This document shows, piece by piece, positions 1 to 6,318 of a stretch of DNA of 7,259 bases. The stretch's first letter is position 1, and every line of letters begins with the position of its first letter. Under the pieces are notes generated by a model that saw nothing but the letters and a program-made list of their open reading frames with translations, searched no databases and was not told the DNA's origin. The translations under genes and the position numbers were made by a program. Source of the stretch: Candidatus Pygmaiobacter gallistercoris (GTDB taxonomy: Bacteria; Bacillota; Clostridia; Oscillospirales; Ruminococcaceae). The stretch spans positions 1 to 7,259 of the forward strand of contig DXIA01000077.1 of the NCBI GenBank assembly GCA_019113125.1, given 5' to 3'.

Positions 1-53
1 AGCCGCGCAAAAGCGGCCTTTTTACGGCGTTGTTTTCTTATTCTGCCACACCT
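1..53 (+). repeat. Left copy of a 53-bp inverted repeat (51/53 identical)
   Basis: Bases 1-53 match the reverse complement of 7117-7169 with only two mismatches (positions 42 and 46). Similarity stops at 54. The left edge of the repeat cannot be seen because the window begins inside it. The repeat contains the terminator hairpin at 2-23 and the following T/G-rich stretch. Both copies point inward, bracketing about 7.06 kb. It may be a dispersed terminator cassette, a remnant of a duplicated gene end, or an assembly boundary. Confidence 0.9.
2..23 (+). terminator. Intrinsic terminator of an unseen upstream plus-strand gene
   Basis: A stem GCCGC (2-6) pairs with GCGGC (13-17) across the loop GCAAAA, followed by C and five T (19-23). 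This is the form of a rho-independent terminator read on the plus strand, so a plus-strand gene probably ends just before the window. The same structure, inverted, follows the partial gene at the right edge, which supports its function as a gene-end signal. Confidence 0.7.
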
Positions 54-115
54 TTGTCCAATTCCTGTTTGGGCGGCAAGGGGCATCCGCAAAGGTATGA
101 AAAGCCCCGCTCCCC

Positions 116-144
116 TTGCCGGATCCGGCGAAGTCTGGTATCAT
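116..144 (+). promoter_or_regulatory. Predicted promoter of the gamma-carbonic-anhydrase-like gene
   Basis: A -35 box TTGCCG (116-121) and a -10 box TATCAT (139-144) are 17 bases apart, and TGG directly before the -10 makes it an extended -10. Transcription should start near 151, giving a GC-rich leader of about 50 bases. The -35 box is partly covered by one arm of an inverted repeat, CGGCAAGGGG (74-83) with CCCCTTGCCG (112-121), which could be an operator or chance. Confidence 0.6.
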
Positions 145-199
145 ACAGACCAATACCGAAAGCCGCGCCGCGCGCCGGCCGGGAAAGGAGCAAAGAAAG

Positions 200-694
200 A
201 TGAAACAGCCTGTTTTCGGCAAAGAGACCCGCGTCGCCCCCGGCGCGGTGGTGCTGGGCGAGGTCGACTGCGGCGAAGGGGTGAGCGTCTGGTACAATGC
301 AGTGGTGCGGGCGGATGCCGCCCCGATTCATCTGGGCGCCGGGTGCAACCTGCAGGACGGCTGCATCCTCCATGTCGACGCGGGCCACCCGATCCGGCTC
401 GGGGATGGGGTCTCGGTGGGGCACGGGGCGATCCTGCACGGCTGCGCCGTGGGCGGCAACACCATCGTCGGAATGGGGGCGATCCTGCTCAACGGCTGCG
501 TCGTCGGGGAGAACTGCCTGATCGGCGCGGGTGCGCTGGTGACCGAGGGAACCGTCATTCCGGACGGGTCGGTCGCCTTCGGCAGCCCGGCGCGGGTGAT
601 CCGGCCGATCCGGCCGGAGGAGATTGCTCACAACCGGTCCAACGCGGCCCACTACCGCGCGCTCGCCCGGCAATCGCTGCCCGAGGCGGACTGA
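200..694 (+). CDS. Gamma carbonic anhydrase family protein (left-handed beta-helix, YrdA/PaaY-like)
   Basis: This 164-residue cytosolic protein is built almost entirely of hexapeptide repeats, the left-handed beta-helix fold of gamma-class carbonic anhydrases, which act as trimers with metal at the subunit interfaces. The family's expected residues are present: R37 and D39 (VRAD), Q52 and D53 (LQDG), and three candidate metal-ligand histidines H58 (ILH), H75 (VGH) and H80 (ILH). A short C-terminal helix (about 138-160) follows the repeats, as usual for the family. The ATG at 200 is chosen because AAAGGAG (184-190) lies 9 bases upstream; the frame is open upstream to 116, but that overlaps the promoter. 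Many members of this family have no demonstrated carbonic anhydrase activity, and some are CoA-linked or simply uncharacterised, so the reaction is inferred. It ends one base from the convergent azlD, with no terminator between them. Confidence 0.93.
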   Translation: MKQPVFGKETRVAPGAVVLGEVDCGEGVSVWYNAVVRADAAPIHLGAGCNLQDGCILHVDAGHPIRLGDGVSVGHGAILHGCAVGGNTIVGMGAILLNGCVVGENCLIGAGALVTEGTVIPDGSVAFGSPARVIRPIRPEEIAHNRSNAAHYRALARQSLPEAD

Positions 695-695
695 C

Positions 696-1034
696 TCAGC
701 CCGCGAAGACCAGCTGCACCAGCAGCATATAGCAGACGGTGCCCCCCAGCAGCGAGAGCAGGGTGTTGCGTTTCCAGAGATGAAGCAGCAGAATCACCCC
801 GATGCTGATCAGCTCTGGCAGTCCGAACGGGACGGAAAACGGCGAGATGCTGCGCAGGCAGTAGACCACCAGCAGCCCGGTGACGGCAGTGGGCAGCACC
901 TCGCCCAGATACTTGACATAGGCCGGTACCGGCCGGCTGGCCGGAAAGAGCAGAAAGGGCAGGAATCGGGTGATGACGGTGCCGAGCAGCACCATCGCGA
1001 TGGTCAGCACCGCCTGGGGAAAGGTCATGGTCAT
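696..1034 (-). CDS. azlD: AzlD family branched-chain amino acid export subunit
   Basis: This 112-residue, very hydrophobic protein is of typical AzlD size (about 100-110). It has about four membrane segments (roughly 8-30, 44-62, 73-88 and 92-110) and the family pattern TRFLPFLLF (22-30) followed by the [18 protein letters not shown] region (41-58). AzlD is the small partner of AzlC; the pair exports branched-chain amino acids and some toxic analogues across the cytoplasmic membrane. The ATG at 1034 overlaps the azlC stop as ATGA and has AGGAGG 10 bases upstream (1045-1050), so translation is probably coupled. A second in-frame ATG at 1028 is possible but lies too far from the ribosome binding site. 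It is the last gene of its operon, and its stop is one base from that of the convergent gene. Confidence 0.92.
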   Translation of the reverse strand: MTMTFPQAVLTIAMVLLGTVITRFLPFLLFPASRPVPAYVKYLGEVLPTAVTGLLVVYCLRSISPFSVPFGLPELISIGVILLLHLWKRNTLLSLLGGTVCYMLLVQLVFAG

Positions 1035-1729
1035 GACTGATTTGCCTCCTCTCTCTCCCATCTTTTTTTCAGCGCGGTCAACACCAGCAGGATCAGCAGC
1101 ATCGCGGGCAGCAGAAAGCCGTCCGGCCCGAAGACGACCAGCGCCGCCACCGAGCAGAGCACCCCGGTCACAGCGGGCAGATGCCGCTTGGCCGCGAGCC
1201 ACTGACCGAGAAAGATCACCACAAACAGGGCGGTCAGCACAAAGTCGATGCCGGTGGTGTCAAACGGCAGCAGACCGCCGACCAGACCGCCGAGCGTCGC
1301 GCCGCAGATCCAGGCGCACTGGTCGATCAGGGTGACAAAGAAGTAGAACCAGTCCCGGTCCACCCCCTCGGGCGGCTCGGTCGAGACATTGATCGCGAAG
1401 GTCTCATCGCACATCCCGAAGATTAAGTACCATTTCTTGCGGCCGGCGTTGCGGTACTTCTCCAGCATCGAGATGCCGTAGAACAGATGCCGCGCGTTGA
1501 CGGTGAGGGCGAGCAGCAGCGCGCCGAGCGGATCAAACCGCTGCACCAGCAGATTCGCGGTGACAAACTCCATCGACCCGGCAAAGATGGTGATGCTCAT
1601 CGCCATCGGCCAGAGAAAGGAAAAGCCGAGACTGGCCATATAGACGCCATAGGACATCCCGACAAACAGAAAACCCGCGCAGACCGGCAGACAGTGGGGC
1701 AGCGCGGCGACAAAGGCCTTTTTCTTCAT
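1031..1729 (-). CDS. azlC: AzlC family branched-chain amino acid permease
   Basis: This 232-residue membrane protein matches AzlC in length and motifs. It shows [13 protein letters not shown] near the first membrane segment (18-30), NARHLFYG (78-85), FGMCDETF (104-111) and [11 protein letters not shown] (160-170), with the hydrophobic C-terminal segments typical of the family. It is the large subunit of the AzlCD exporter for branched-chain amino acids. The ATG at 1729 has AGGAGGAG 5 bases upstream (1735-1742). It overlaps the stop of the upstream DNA glycosylase gene by four bases (ATGA), and its own stop overlaps the start of azlD in the same way. All three products are therefore expected from one transcript with coupled translation. 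No Lrp/AsnC-type or other regulator gene is adjacent. Confidence 0.94.
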   Translation of the reverse strand: MKKKAFVAALPHCLPVCAGFLFVGMSYGVYMASLGFSFLWPMAMSITIFAGSMEFVTANLLVQRFDPLGALLLALTVNARHLFYGISMLEKYRNAGRKKWYLIFGMCDETFAINVSTEPPEGVDRDWFYFFVTLIDQCAWICGATLGGLVGGLLPFDTTGIDFVLTALFVVIFLGQWLAAKRHLPAVTGVLCSVAALVVFGPDGFLLPAMLLILLVLTALKKRWEREEANQS

Positions 1730-2241
1730 GCCGTCTCCTCCTCTCCCTGCGGCAGAAACGCCAGCAGCTGCCGGTAACTCTCGATCAGCGCGGGCAGACT
1801 GACCGCGCAGTTGGCCGGGCTCGGACTGGGCAGCGGCAGGATCGGCCGACCGGTGACCGGCTCGATCAGCTTGTGGTAGAGTGCCGCCGCCGTCTTGCCG
1901 GTGGCAAAGATCGCCCGGATCGGCGCACCGGTGAGGATCGGGGCGAGATCATTCGGCTCAGGGTCCCGGATCGCCGCGTCGCTCGCGCCCCGGATCCGGC
2001 AGCCGGCCAGCACATCCCAGAGCGCGACGCCGTGGCGCAGCGCCAGCTGTCTGCAGCCCTCATTCTCGCCGGGATCCTCCTCGCCGAGCACCGCCGCGAG
2101 GACCGGCCAGAACCGGTTGCGGGGATGCGCGTAGTAGAAGTGCGCCGCCCGGGAACGGGGGGACGGCATCGTCCCGAGAATCAACACCCTGCTGTTTTCA
2201 TCCCAAATCGGCGCGAGCGGGTGGGTGACATATTCCTCCAT
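1726..2241 (-). CDS. DNA-deoxyinosine (hypoxanthine-DNA) glycosylase, UDG superfamily family 6 type
   Basis: This 171-residue soluble protein resembles the small UDG-superfamily enzymes annotated as DNA-deoxyinosine glycosylase (HDG, family 6), which remove deaminated adenine from DNA for base excision repair. Visible motifs in order are HPLAPIWDENSRVLILGTMP (7-26, motif 1 strand and loop), PSPRS (26-30), FYYAHPRNRFW (35-45, with the Asn of the active-site region), GVALWDVLAGCRIRGASD (71-88) and the C-terminal LPSPSPAN (137-144). The canonical family form of the last motif is close to LPSTSPAN. The ATG at 2241 is preceded at 5 bases by AGGAG (2247-2251); the frame is open further upstream, but only through the terminator and the neighbouring gene. 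There is no room for a promoter between the upstream terminator and this start. A Mug/UDG family 4-type activity cannot be excluded from sequence alone. Confidence 0.88.
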   Translation of the reverse strand: MEEYVTHPLAPIWDENSRVLILGTMPSPRSRAAHFYYAHPRNRFWPVLAAVLGEEDPGENEGCRQLALRHGVALWDVLAGCRIRGASDAAIRDPEPNDLAPILTGAPIRAIFATGKTAAALYHKLIEPVTGRPILPLPSPSPANCAVSLPALIESYRQLLAFLPQGEEETA

Positions 2242-2263
2242 TGTCTCTCCTCTCTCATGGCAC

Positions 2264-2292
2264 AAAAAAATCCGGACGCCGCGGCGTCCGGA
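2264..2292 (-). terminator. Intrinsic terminator between the small membrane protein gene and the glycosylase-azlCD genes
   Basis: A perfect 22-base palindrome at 2271-2292 (arms TCCGGACGCC and its complement) is followed on the minus strand by seven T (2270-2264). It lies 16 bases after the stop of the small membrane protein gene and 22 bases before the glycosylase start codon. It should end most transcripts of the upstream gene and let only a fraction continue. Confidence 0.88.
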
Positions 2293-2308
2293 TCGGCAGA
2301 ACCTCTCG

Positions 2309-2668
2309 TTATGCTTCCTCGTCGTCCTCCTCCGCTTTGGGCGCCTCTGCGTCGTCCGCGGCGGGGAGATCGTCCTCGTCGTACTCCTCGCTGAAGAGCA
2401 TCTGCTCATACTCATCCAGCTCCTTCTCCCGCTTGAGCAGATAGCAGTACCCGGCGGCCAGTGCGCCCGCAACCGCGGACAGGAAAACGAGCAACGCGAC
2501 AACTGTGGACTTCTTCATGGTGAACTCCCCTTTCTTTTTCGTGCCTTTCTTTTTCAGTTCACTTTTCAGCTGCGCGCCGAACACGGCGACGGCCCCGACG
2601 GCCGCTGTCGCCATCTTCAGCCCCTCCCGCAGCAGCTTTCCCGGTTCGATCCGGAGTTGATATTTCAT
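2309..2668 (-). CDS. Small membrane protein with a strongly acidic C-terminal tail, function unknown
   Basis: I do not recognise this protein. As drawn it has 119 residues: a hydrophobic stretch (about 17-34), a very basic linker (35-47, KSELKKKGTKKKG), a clear membrane segment (55-76, VVALLVFLSAVAGALAAGYC), a charged helix KREKELDEYEQMLF (79-92), and an acidic low-complexity tail (94-119). The start is uncertain. The ATG at 2668 is about 22 bases after the predicted transcription start and has AAGGGA 12 bases upstream. An internal ATG at 2518 has a better site (GGGGAG at 2525-2530, 6 bases away) and would give a 69-residue, single-pass protein. The ATG at 2698 overlaps the predicted -10 box and is unlikely. 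GC-rich third positions in 2519-2640 suggest that this part is coding. A terminator follows at once. Confidence 0.65.
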   Translation of the reverse strand: MKYQLRIEPGKLLREGLKMATAAVGAVAVFGAQLKSELKKKGTKKKGEFTMKKSTVVALLVFLSAVAGALAAGYCYLLKREKELDEYEQMLFSEEYDEDDLPAADDAEAPKAEEDDEEA

Positions 2669-2696
2669 TCCCGGCACCGTCCCTTCAGTTTTTTTC

Positions 2697-2725
2697 ATTA
2701 TAATATGCCCAGACCGGTTTTACAA
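2697..2725 (-). promoter_or_regulatory. Near-consensus promoter of the small membrane protein gene
   Basis: On the minus strand, TTGTAA (2725-2720) is followed after 17 bases by a perfect TATAAT (2702-2697). Predicted transcription start is near 2690. The promoter lies 74 bases after the stop of the upstream permease gene. I see no good terminator on the minus strand in that gap, only a GC-rich imperfect hairpin without a T tract. Readthrough from the ABC operon is therefore possible in addition. Confidence 0.75.
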
Positions 2726-2798
2726 GGGACTTTGCCCCTGCCGGCCGAGTTTTTTCACCTCTGTTAGCCTTCCCGCCGCCGGCGCGGGTTATACGCGG

Positions 2799-3455
2799 TC
2801 ACTTTGCGATATACAGCGCCCGCTTTTCCCGCCGGCGCAGCGGCGCCGGGACAACCGCCCGGAAGAGCAGCGCCAGCCCGAAATCCGCCGCGAGGGCAAG
2901 CAGACAGGCGGGCAGCGCCCCTGCGAGGGTCATGCTGCCGTTTCCCTGCTGGATCCCCTGCAGGATCAGCTCCCCGAGGCCGCCGCCCCGCATCGTCGCG
3001 AGGGTGACCATACCGACCGCCGCGATTCCCGCCCGGCGCAGCCCCGCCATCACCTGCGGACTGGCCAGCGGCAGCAGCACCCGCACAAAGATGGTGGCCG
3101 GGTCCATCCCCATCCCGAGCGCCGCGTCGATCGGCGGCCGGCCGATCCGGCGAAATCCCTTTTCAGTGCCGAAGATCACCGGCAGGATGGTGAAGAAGAG
3201 CGCCGCGAGCAGGCTGGTGATGGTGCTGTGCCGGCCCGGCGCCATCAGGATGCCGAAGACTGCAAAGCCCGGCAGCGTCTTGAGCAGATTGACAAAGCCG
3301 ATCATCGGCGGGGTCAGCGCCCGGTACCGGTAGGCCAGCAGCCCTAGTGGAAAACCGATCGCCACCGCCAGCAGAAAGGTGCCGCCGGTCAGCAGCAGCT
3401 GGCCGCCGAGCGCTGGCCAGAACCCGATCTGGGAGAGAAACTCAGGCAGACTCAC
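2799..3455 (-). CDS. ABC importer permease, OpuCB/ProW-like (quaternary amine or osmolyte type)
   Basis: This 218-residue inner-membrane protein is the usual length for single-domain permeases of the glycine betaine/choline/carnitine importers. It has about five or six membrane segments and the cytoplasmic EAA loop at about 110-140: AALGMGMDPATIFVRV (111-126), then LPLASPQVMAGLR (128-140), which docks to the ATPase. The GGGLGELILQGI stretch (157-168) matches the conserved segment after the EAA loop in OpuCB. The start is a GTG at 3455 that overlaps the ATPase stop by four bases (GTGA), with AGGAGG 10 bases upstream (3466-3471). The two proteins are thus coupled. No substrate-binding protein gene and no fused binding domain are present. 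The substrate is unknown; a glycine betaine-like compound is only a family-level guess. Confidence 0.9.
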   Translation of the reverse strand: MSLPEFLSQIGFWPALGGQLLLTGGTFLLAVAIGFPLGLLAYRYRALTPPMIGFVNLLKTLPGFAVFGILMAPGRHSTITSLLAALFFTILPVIFGTEKGFRRIGRPPIDAALGMGMDPATIFVRVLLPLASPQVMAGLRRAGIAAVGMVTLATMRGGGLGELILQGIQQGNGSMTLAGALPACLLALAADFGLALLFRAVVPAPLRRREKRALYIAK

Positions 3456-4582
3456 AGCGGCTCCACCTCCTCCAGTTCCATTGATTGCTGGCTGAGAATG
3501 GTGACTATGCTCGAGTTGGTGATCAGCCCCACCAGCTTTTCGTTCTGCACCACCGGGATCGCGTTGACCCGGTAACGGCGAATCTTGGCCAGCAGCTCGG
3601 GGACCGTCTCCTCGGGGGAGGCGGTGGTCTTTGCCTCCCGCATCACGCTCTTGATGGCCTCCTCCTTGTTGTCACAGCGGTGGACATGTTCCGCCCGGAC
3701 AATCCCCAGGAAATAGCCGTCCTCATCCACCACCAGCAGCGAGTCGACCCGCGCCAGCCGCATCTTCTCCATCCCCTTGAGCATCGGTACCTCGGGGTGG
3801 GTGGTCACCGGGCTGGTGATCATGATGTCCGACGCGCGGATCTCCTGCGGGCGGGAGAAGATCCGGTTGCGACCGACAAACTGCTCGACAAACCCCGGCT
3901 GCGGCTCCCGCAGAATCTCCTCCGGCTTGTCGTACTGCAGCACCCGGCCCCGCTCCATGATGCACAGCCGGTCGGCGATCCGAATCGCCTCCTCGATGCT
4001 GCTGGTGATAAAGACGACGGTGCGGCGCATCAGCGCCTGCAGCGTGACCAGCTCATCCTGCATCCGGCTGCGCTGCGCCGGCTCGAGGGCGGCGAACGGA
4101 TCGTCCATGAGCAGAATCTCGGGATCGGTCGCAAACGCCCGGGCGATACAGACCCGCTGGCGCTCCATCGCGGTGAGCTGATAGGGATACCGGTCCATAA
4201 ACTCCCCCTGCGGCAGCGAGAAGAGGGAGGCCAGCTCCCCCAACCGCCGGTCGACCGCCGACTGTGCCCAGCGGGCCAGCCGCAGCGGCTCGCAGAGGTT
4301 CTGCCGCACACTCTGGTGCTCGAACAGCCCGGCGTACTGGGTCACATAGCCCATGCTCCGCCGCAGCGCCTGTACCGGCTGACGGGCAATGTCCTGCCCG
4401 TCGATCAGCACCCGCCCGGTGGTGGGGGCGATCAGCCGGTTAATCATCTTGAGGGTGGTGGTCTTGCCGCAGCCGGAGGGGCCGGCGATCACCACCAGCT
4501 CCCGGTCCGGGATCTGCAGATTGACCCCGCTGAGCACTGTGGTGCCGCCCACCGACTTGCTGACATGTTCAAATTCGATCAA
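3452..4582 (-). CDS. OpuCA/ProV-like ABC ATPase with tandem CBS domains and degenerate catalytic motifs
   Basis: This 376-residue protein has an ABC ATPase domain (about 1-240) and two CBS domains (about 246-303 and 308-366), the arrangement of OpuCA, in which CBS domains regulate import. Walker A GPSGCGKT (34-41) and the Q-loop Q82 (GYVTQ) are normal. Other motifs depart from the family. LTAME (136-140) stands where LSGGQ belongs. MDD (159-161) replaces MDE, so D161 stands for the catalytic glutamate. ALEP (165-168) replaces ALDP. S194 replaces the switch histidine (FITSS for FVTHD). V11 stands where the A-loop aromatic is expected. The start is taken as TTG at 4582, with AAAGGAG 11 bases upstream (4594-4600), giving the family-like beginning IEFEHVSK. 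The frame is open to 4717, but that part crosses the promoter. It is first in a two-gene operon. Confidence 0.9.
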   Translation of the reverse strand: MIEFEHVSKSVGGTTVLSGVNLQIPDRELVVIAGPSGCGKTTTLKMINRLIAPTTGRVLIDGQDIARQPVQALRRSMGYVTQYAGLFEHQSVRQNLCEPLRLARWAQSAVDRRLGELASLFSLPQGEFMDRYPYQLTAMERQRVCIARAFATDPEILLMDDPFAALEPAQRSRMQDELVTLQALMRRTVVFITSSIEEAIRIADRLCIMERGRVLQYDKPEEILREPQPGFVEQFVGRNRIFSRPQEIRASDIMITSPVTTHPEVPMLKGMEKMRLARVDSLLVVDEDGYFLGIVRAEHVHRCDNKEEAIKSVMREAKTTASPEETVPELLAKIRRYRVNAIPVVQNEKLVGLITNSSIVTILSQQSMELEEVEPL

Positions 4583-4608
4583 AGCGCGGCGCACTCCTTT
4601 ATCCTGAA

Positions 4609-4652
4609 TCCCCAGACGGGGACCTCCATTCTTCATCAGCGGCCTTTGCCGC
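4609..4652 (-). other. Two small hairpins in the ABC operon leader
   Basis: On the minus strand the predicted transcript starts near 4652 with a GCGGC-AAAG-GCCGC hairpin (4652-4639). A second perfect hairpin, TCCCC-GTCT-GGGGA (4622-4609), ends 8 bases before the ribosome binding site. They may affect mRNA stability or translation. I do not recognise a known riboswitch in this leader of about 70 bases. Confidence 0.4.
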
Positions 4653-4658
4653 AACCCT

Positions 4659-4687
4659 ATTGTACCATACCCTCCCCCGCTTTTGAA
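4659..4687 (-). promoter_or_regulatory. Predicted promoter of the ABC importer operon
   Basis: On the minus strand, TTCAAA (4687-4682) is followed after 17 bases by TACAAT (4664-4659), with TGG directly before the -10 (extended -10). The leader to the TTG start would be about 70 bases. The promoter is divergent from that of the helicase gene, and the two -10 boxes are about 105 bases apart. Confidence 0.62.
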
Positions 4688-4743
4688 GTCGGGCCGCCGG
4701 CCGAAAAAAGATTTCAAAATTTGTTCACTTTTGCCCCGGGGGA

Positions 4744-4773
4744 TTGGACGACGGGCTCCAAACCGTGTATACT
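4744..4773 (+). promoter_or_regulatory. Predicted promoter of the DEAD-box helicase gene
   Basis: TTGGAC (4744-4749) and TATACT (4768-4773) are 18 bases apart. The -10 box is strong and the -35 box moderate. Transcription should begin near 4780, immediately before the hairpin at 4785-4799. Confidence 0.6.
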
Positions 4774-4784
4774 AAAAAAGTATG

Positions 4785-4799
4785 CCCGCACTGTGCGGG
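4785..4799 (+). other. 5'-terminal hairpin of the helicase mRNA
   Basis: CCCGCA (4785-4790) pairs perfectly with TGCGGG (4794-4799) over a three-base loop, within a few bases of the predicted transcription start. A stable hairpin at an mRNA 5' end commonly slows decay. It ends 11 bases before the AAGAGG ribosome binding site (4811-4816). Confidence 0.45.
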
Positions 4800-4825
4800 T
4801 CAAACCAGAGAAGAGGAAAAGATGC

Positions 4826-6304
4826 ATGACCTTTAAGGAATTAGGGCTGATCCCCACCCTGCTGCGGGCGGTCAGTGAACTCGATTACGTCACCCCCACC
4901 CCGATCCAGCAGCAGGCGATTCCGGTGGTGCTCGCGGGGCGGGATCTGATCGGCTGCGCCCAGACCGGCACCGGCAAAACCGCCGCCTTTGCGGTGCCGA
5001 TTTTGCAGCGGATGCAGGCGGACGGCGGCCGCCGCAGGGGCAAAGCAGCTCCCATCCGGGCGCTGGTGCTCACCCCGACCCGGGAGCTGGCGCTGCAGAT
5101 CAAGGAGAGCTTTGACGCCTACGGGCGGTATCTGCCGCTGAAAAACGCCGTCATCTTCGGCGGGGTCGGACAGGGGCCGCAGGTCGCCGCACTGCAGGCG
5201 GGGGTGGATATCCTGGTCGCGACCCCCGGCCGGCTCAACGACCTGATCGGACAGGGATACATCGACCTGTCGGCGGTGGCATATTTCGTGCTGGACGAGG
5301 CCGACCGGATGCTGGACATGGGCTTTATCCAGGACGTCAAAAAGGTGCTGCGCCATCTGCCGGACAAGAGCCGCCGCCAGACGCTGCTCTTCTCGGCGAC
5401 AATGCCCGCCGAAATCGAGGCGCTCGCCGACCAGATCCTGAAGGATCCGGTCAAGGTGGCGGTCACCCCCGTCTCCTCGACGGTGGATGCGATCCGCCAG
5501 CGGCTCTACAAGGTGGACAAGGCGAACAAGCGGGCGCTGCTCTTGCATCTGCTGCAGGACGAGACGCTGCGCTCGGTGCTGGTCTTCACCCGCACCAAAC
5601 ACGGGGCCGACCGGGTGGCCCGGGATCTCAACCGGGCGAAGATCGCGGCGATGGCGATCCACGGCAACAAGAGCCAGAGCGCCCGGCAGAACGCGCTGGA
5701 GAGTTTCAAGAGCGGCAAAATCCGGGTGCTGGTGGCGACCGACATCGCCGCCCGCGGCATCGACATCGAGGAGCTGTCCTGTGTGATCAACTTTGATCTG
5801 CCGAATCTGCCCGAGACCTATGTGCACCGGATCGGGCGCACCGGCCGGGCGGGTCACGGCGGTCTTGCGATCAGCTTTTGCATGTTCGATGAACTGCCCT
5901 ATCTCAAGGAGATCGAAAAGCTGATCCGAAAGACCATCCCGGAGGTGACCGACCACCCCTATCCGATGCAGCAGACCGCCCCCGCCGAAAAACAGCCGGC
6001 GCAGCAAAAGCAGCCCGATCCCCAGCCGGAGAAGAAAAAAACGCCGAAAAAGCGAAAGAGGGGGCAACGGCAGCCGCAACAGGCTGCGCAGCCCACCCCC
6101 CTCGCCGCTTTGCCCCGGCCGGCAGCGCCGGTGCAGGAGGCGCCGGTCTTTGTCGAGCGGCGGCGCGCCCCCCGACCGGAGGGGCAGCCGATCTTCACCC
6201 TGCCCCGGCAGCCCGAGCCCGCCCCCACACCGGCGCCCCGGCGCAAGCCGAAGGGGGAGAGCCTGCTCCACCGCCGCCCCCAGCGCACCCGGCGGCAGGG
6301 CTGA
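4826..6304 (+). CDS. DEAD-box ATP-dependent RNA helicase, RhlE type
   Basis: This 492-residue cytosolic RNA helicase unwinds short RNA duplexes in ATP-dependent remodelling, typically in ribosome assembly or cold adaptation. All family motifs are intact: Q motif (F3; [10 protein letters not shown] 24-33), motif I AQTGTGKT (45-52), Ia PTRELA (84-89), GG (112-113), Ib TPGR (133-136), II DEAD (157-160), III SAT (190-192), IV VLVFTR (251-256), [12 protein letters not shown] (304-314) and [12 protein letters not shown] (334-343). The helicase core ends near 375. A tail of about 115 residues follows, rich in Pro, Gln, Lys, Arg and Ala, with basic clusters such as [12 protein letters not shown], which probably binds RNA non-specifically. 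The ATG at 4826 follows AAGAGG by 9 bases; an out-of-frame ATG at 4823 stops after four codons. No terminator follows before the mntP promoter, so the riboswitch terminator may end its transcripts. Confidence 0.96.
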   Translation: MTFKELGLIPTLLRAVSELDYVTPTPIQQQAIPVVLAGRDLIGCAQTGTGKTAAFAVPILQRMQADGGRRRGKAAPIRALVLTPTRELALQIKESFDAYGRYLPLKNAVIFGGVGQGPQVAALQAGVDILVATPGRLNDLIGQGYIDLSAVAYFVLDEADRMLDMGFIQDVKKVLRHLPDKSRRQTLLFSATMPAEIEALADQILKDPVKVAVTPVSSTVDAIRQRLYKVDKANKRALLLHLLQDETLRSVLVFTRTKHGADRVARDLNRAKIAAMAIHGNKSQSARQNALESFKSGKIRVLVATDIAARGIDIEELSCVINFDLPNLPETYVHRIGRTGRAGHGGLAISFCMFDELPYLKEIEKLIRKTIPEVTDHPYPMQQTAPAEKQPAQQKQPDPQPEKKKTPKKRKRGQRQPQQAAQPTPLAALPRPAAPVQEAPVFVERRRAPRPEGQPIFTLPRQPEPAPTPAPRRKPKGESLLHRRPQRTRRQG

Positions 6305-6318
6305 AAATCAAATCAGTC

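Noticed and set aside
1..673. Minus-strand frame opposite the gamma-carbonic-anhydrase gene
   Set aside because: It is low-complexity antisense coding that overlaps a clear hexapeptide-repeat gene.
2271..2292. Perfect 22-base palindrome considered as a recombination or attachment site
   Set aside because: Its position after a stop codon and the T tract on the minus strand explain it fully as a terminator.
2697..2704. TATAAT on the plus strand at 2699-2704 as a plus-strand promoter
   Set aside because: The sequence is nearly symmetric and no plus-strand gene follows; the minus-strand reading has a matching -35 box at 17 bases.
4582..4717. Extension of the ABC ATPase frame upstream to an ATG at 4717
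   Set aside because: It would run through the predicted promoter and leader hairpins, and the added residues do not resemble the family N-terminus. A TTG with AAAGGAG upstream fits better.
3485..4825. The long plus-strand frame that continues upstream of the helicase, opposite the ABC genes
   Set aside because: It is a GC-rich antisense shadow of the ATPase gene. The helicase family start MTFKELGL with a promoter and ribosome binding site begins at 4826.
4841..6271. A long minus-strand open frame opposite the helicase (476 codons)
   Set aside because: It is an antisense shadow of a strongly conserved DEAD-box gene, with skewed composition and no ribosome binding site or recognisable domain.
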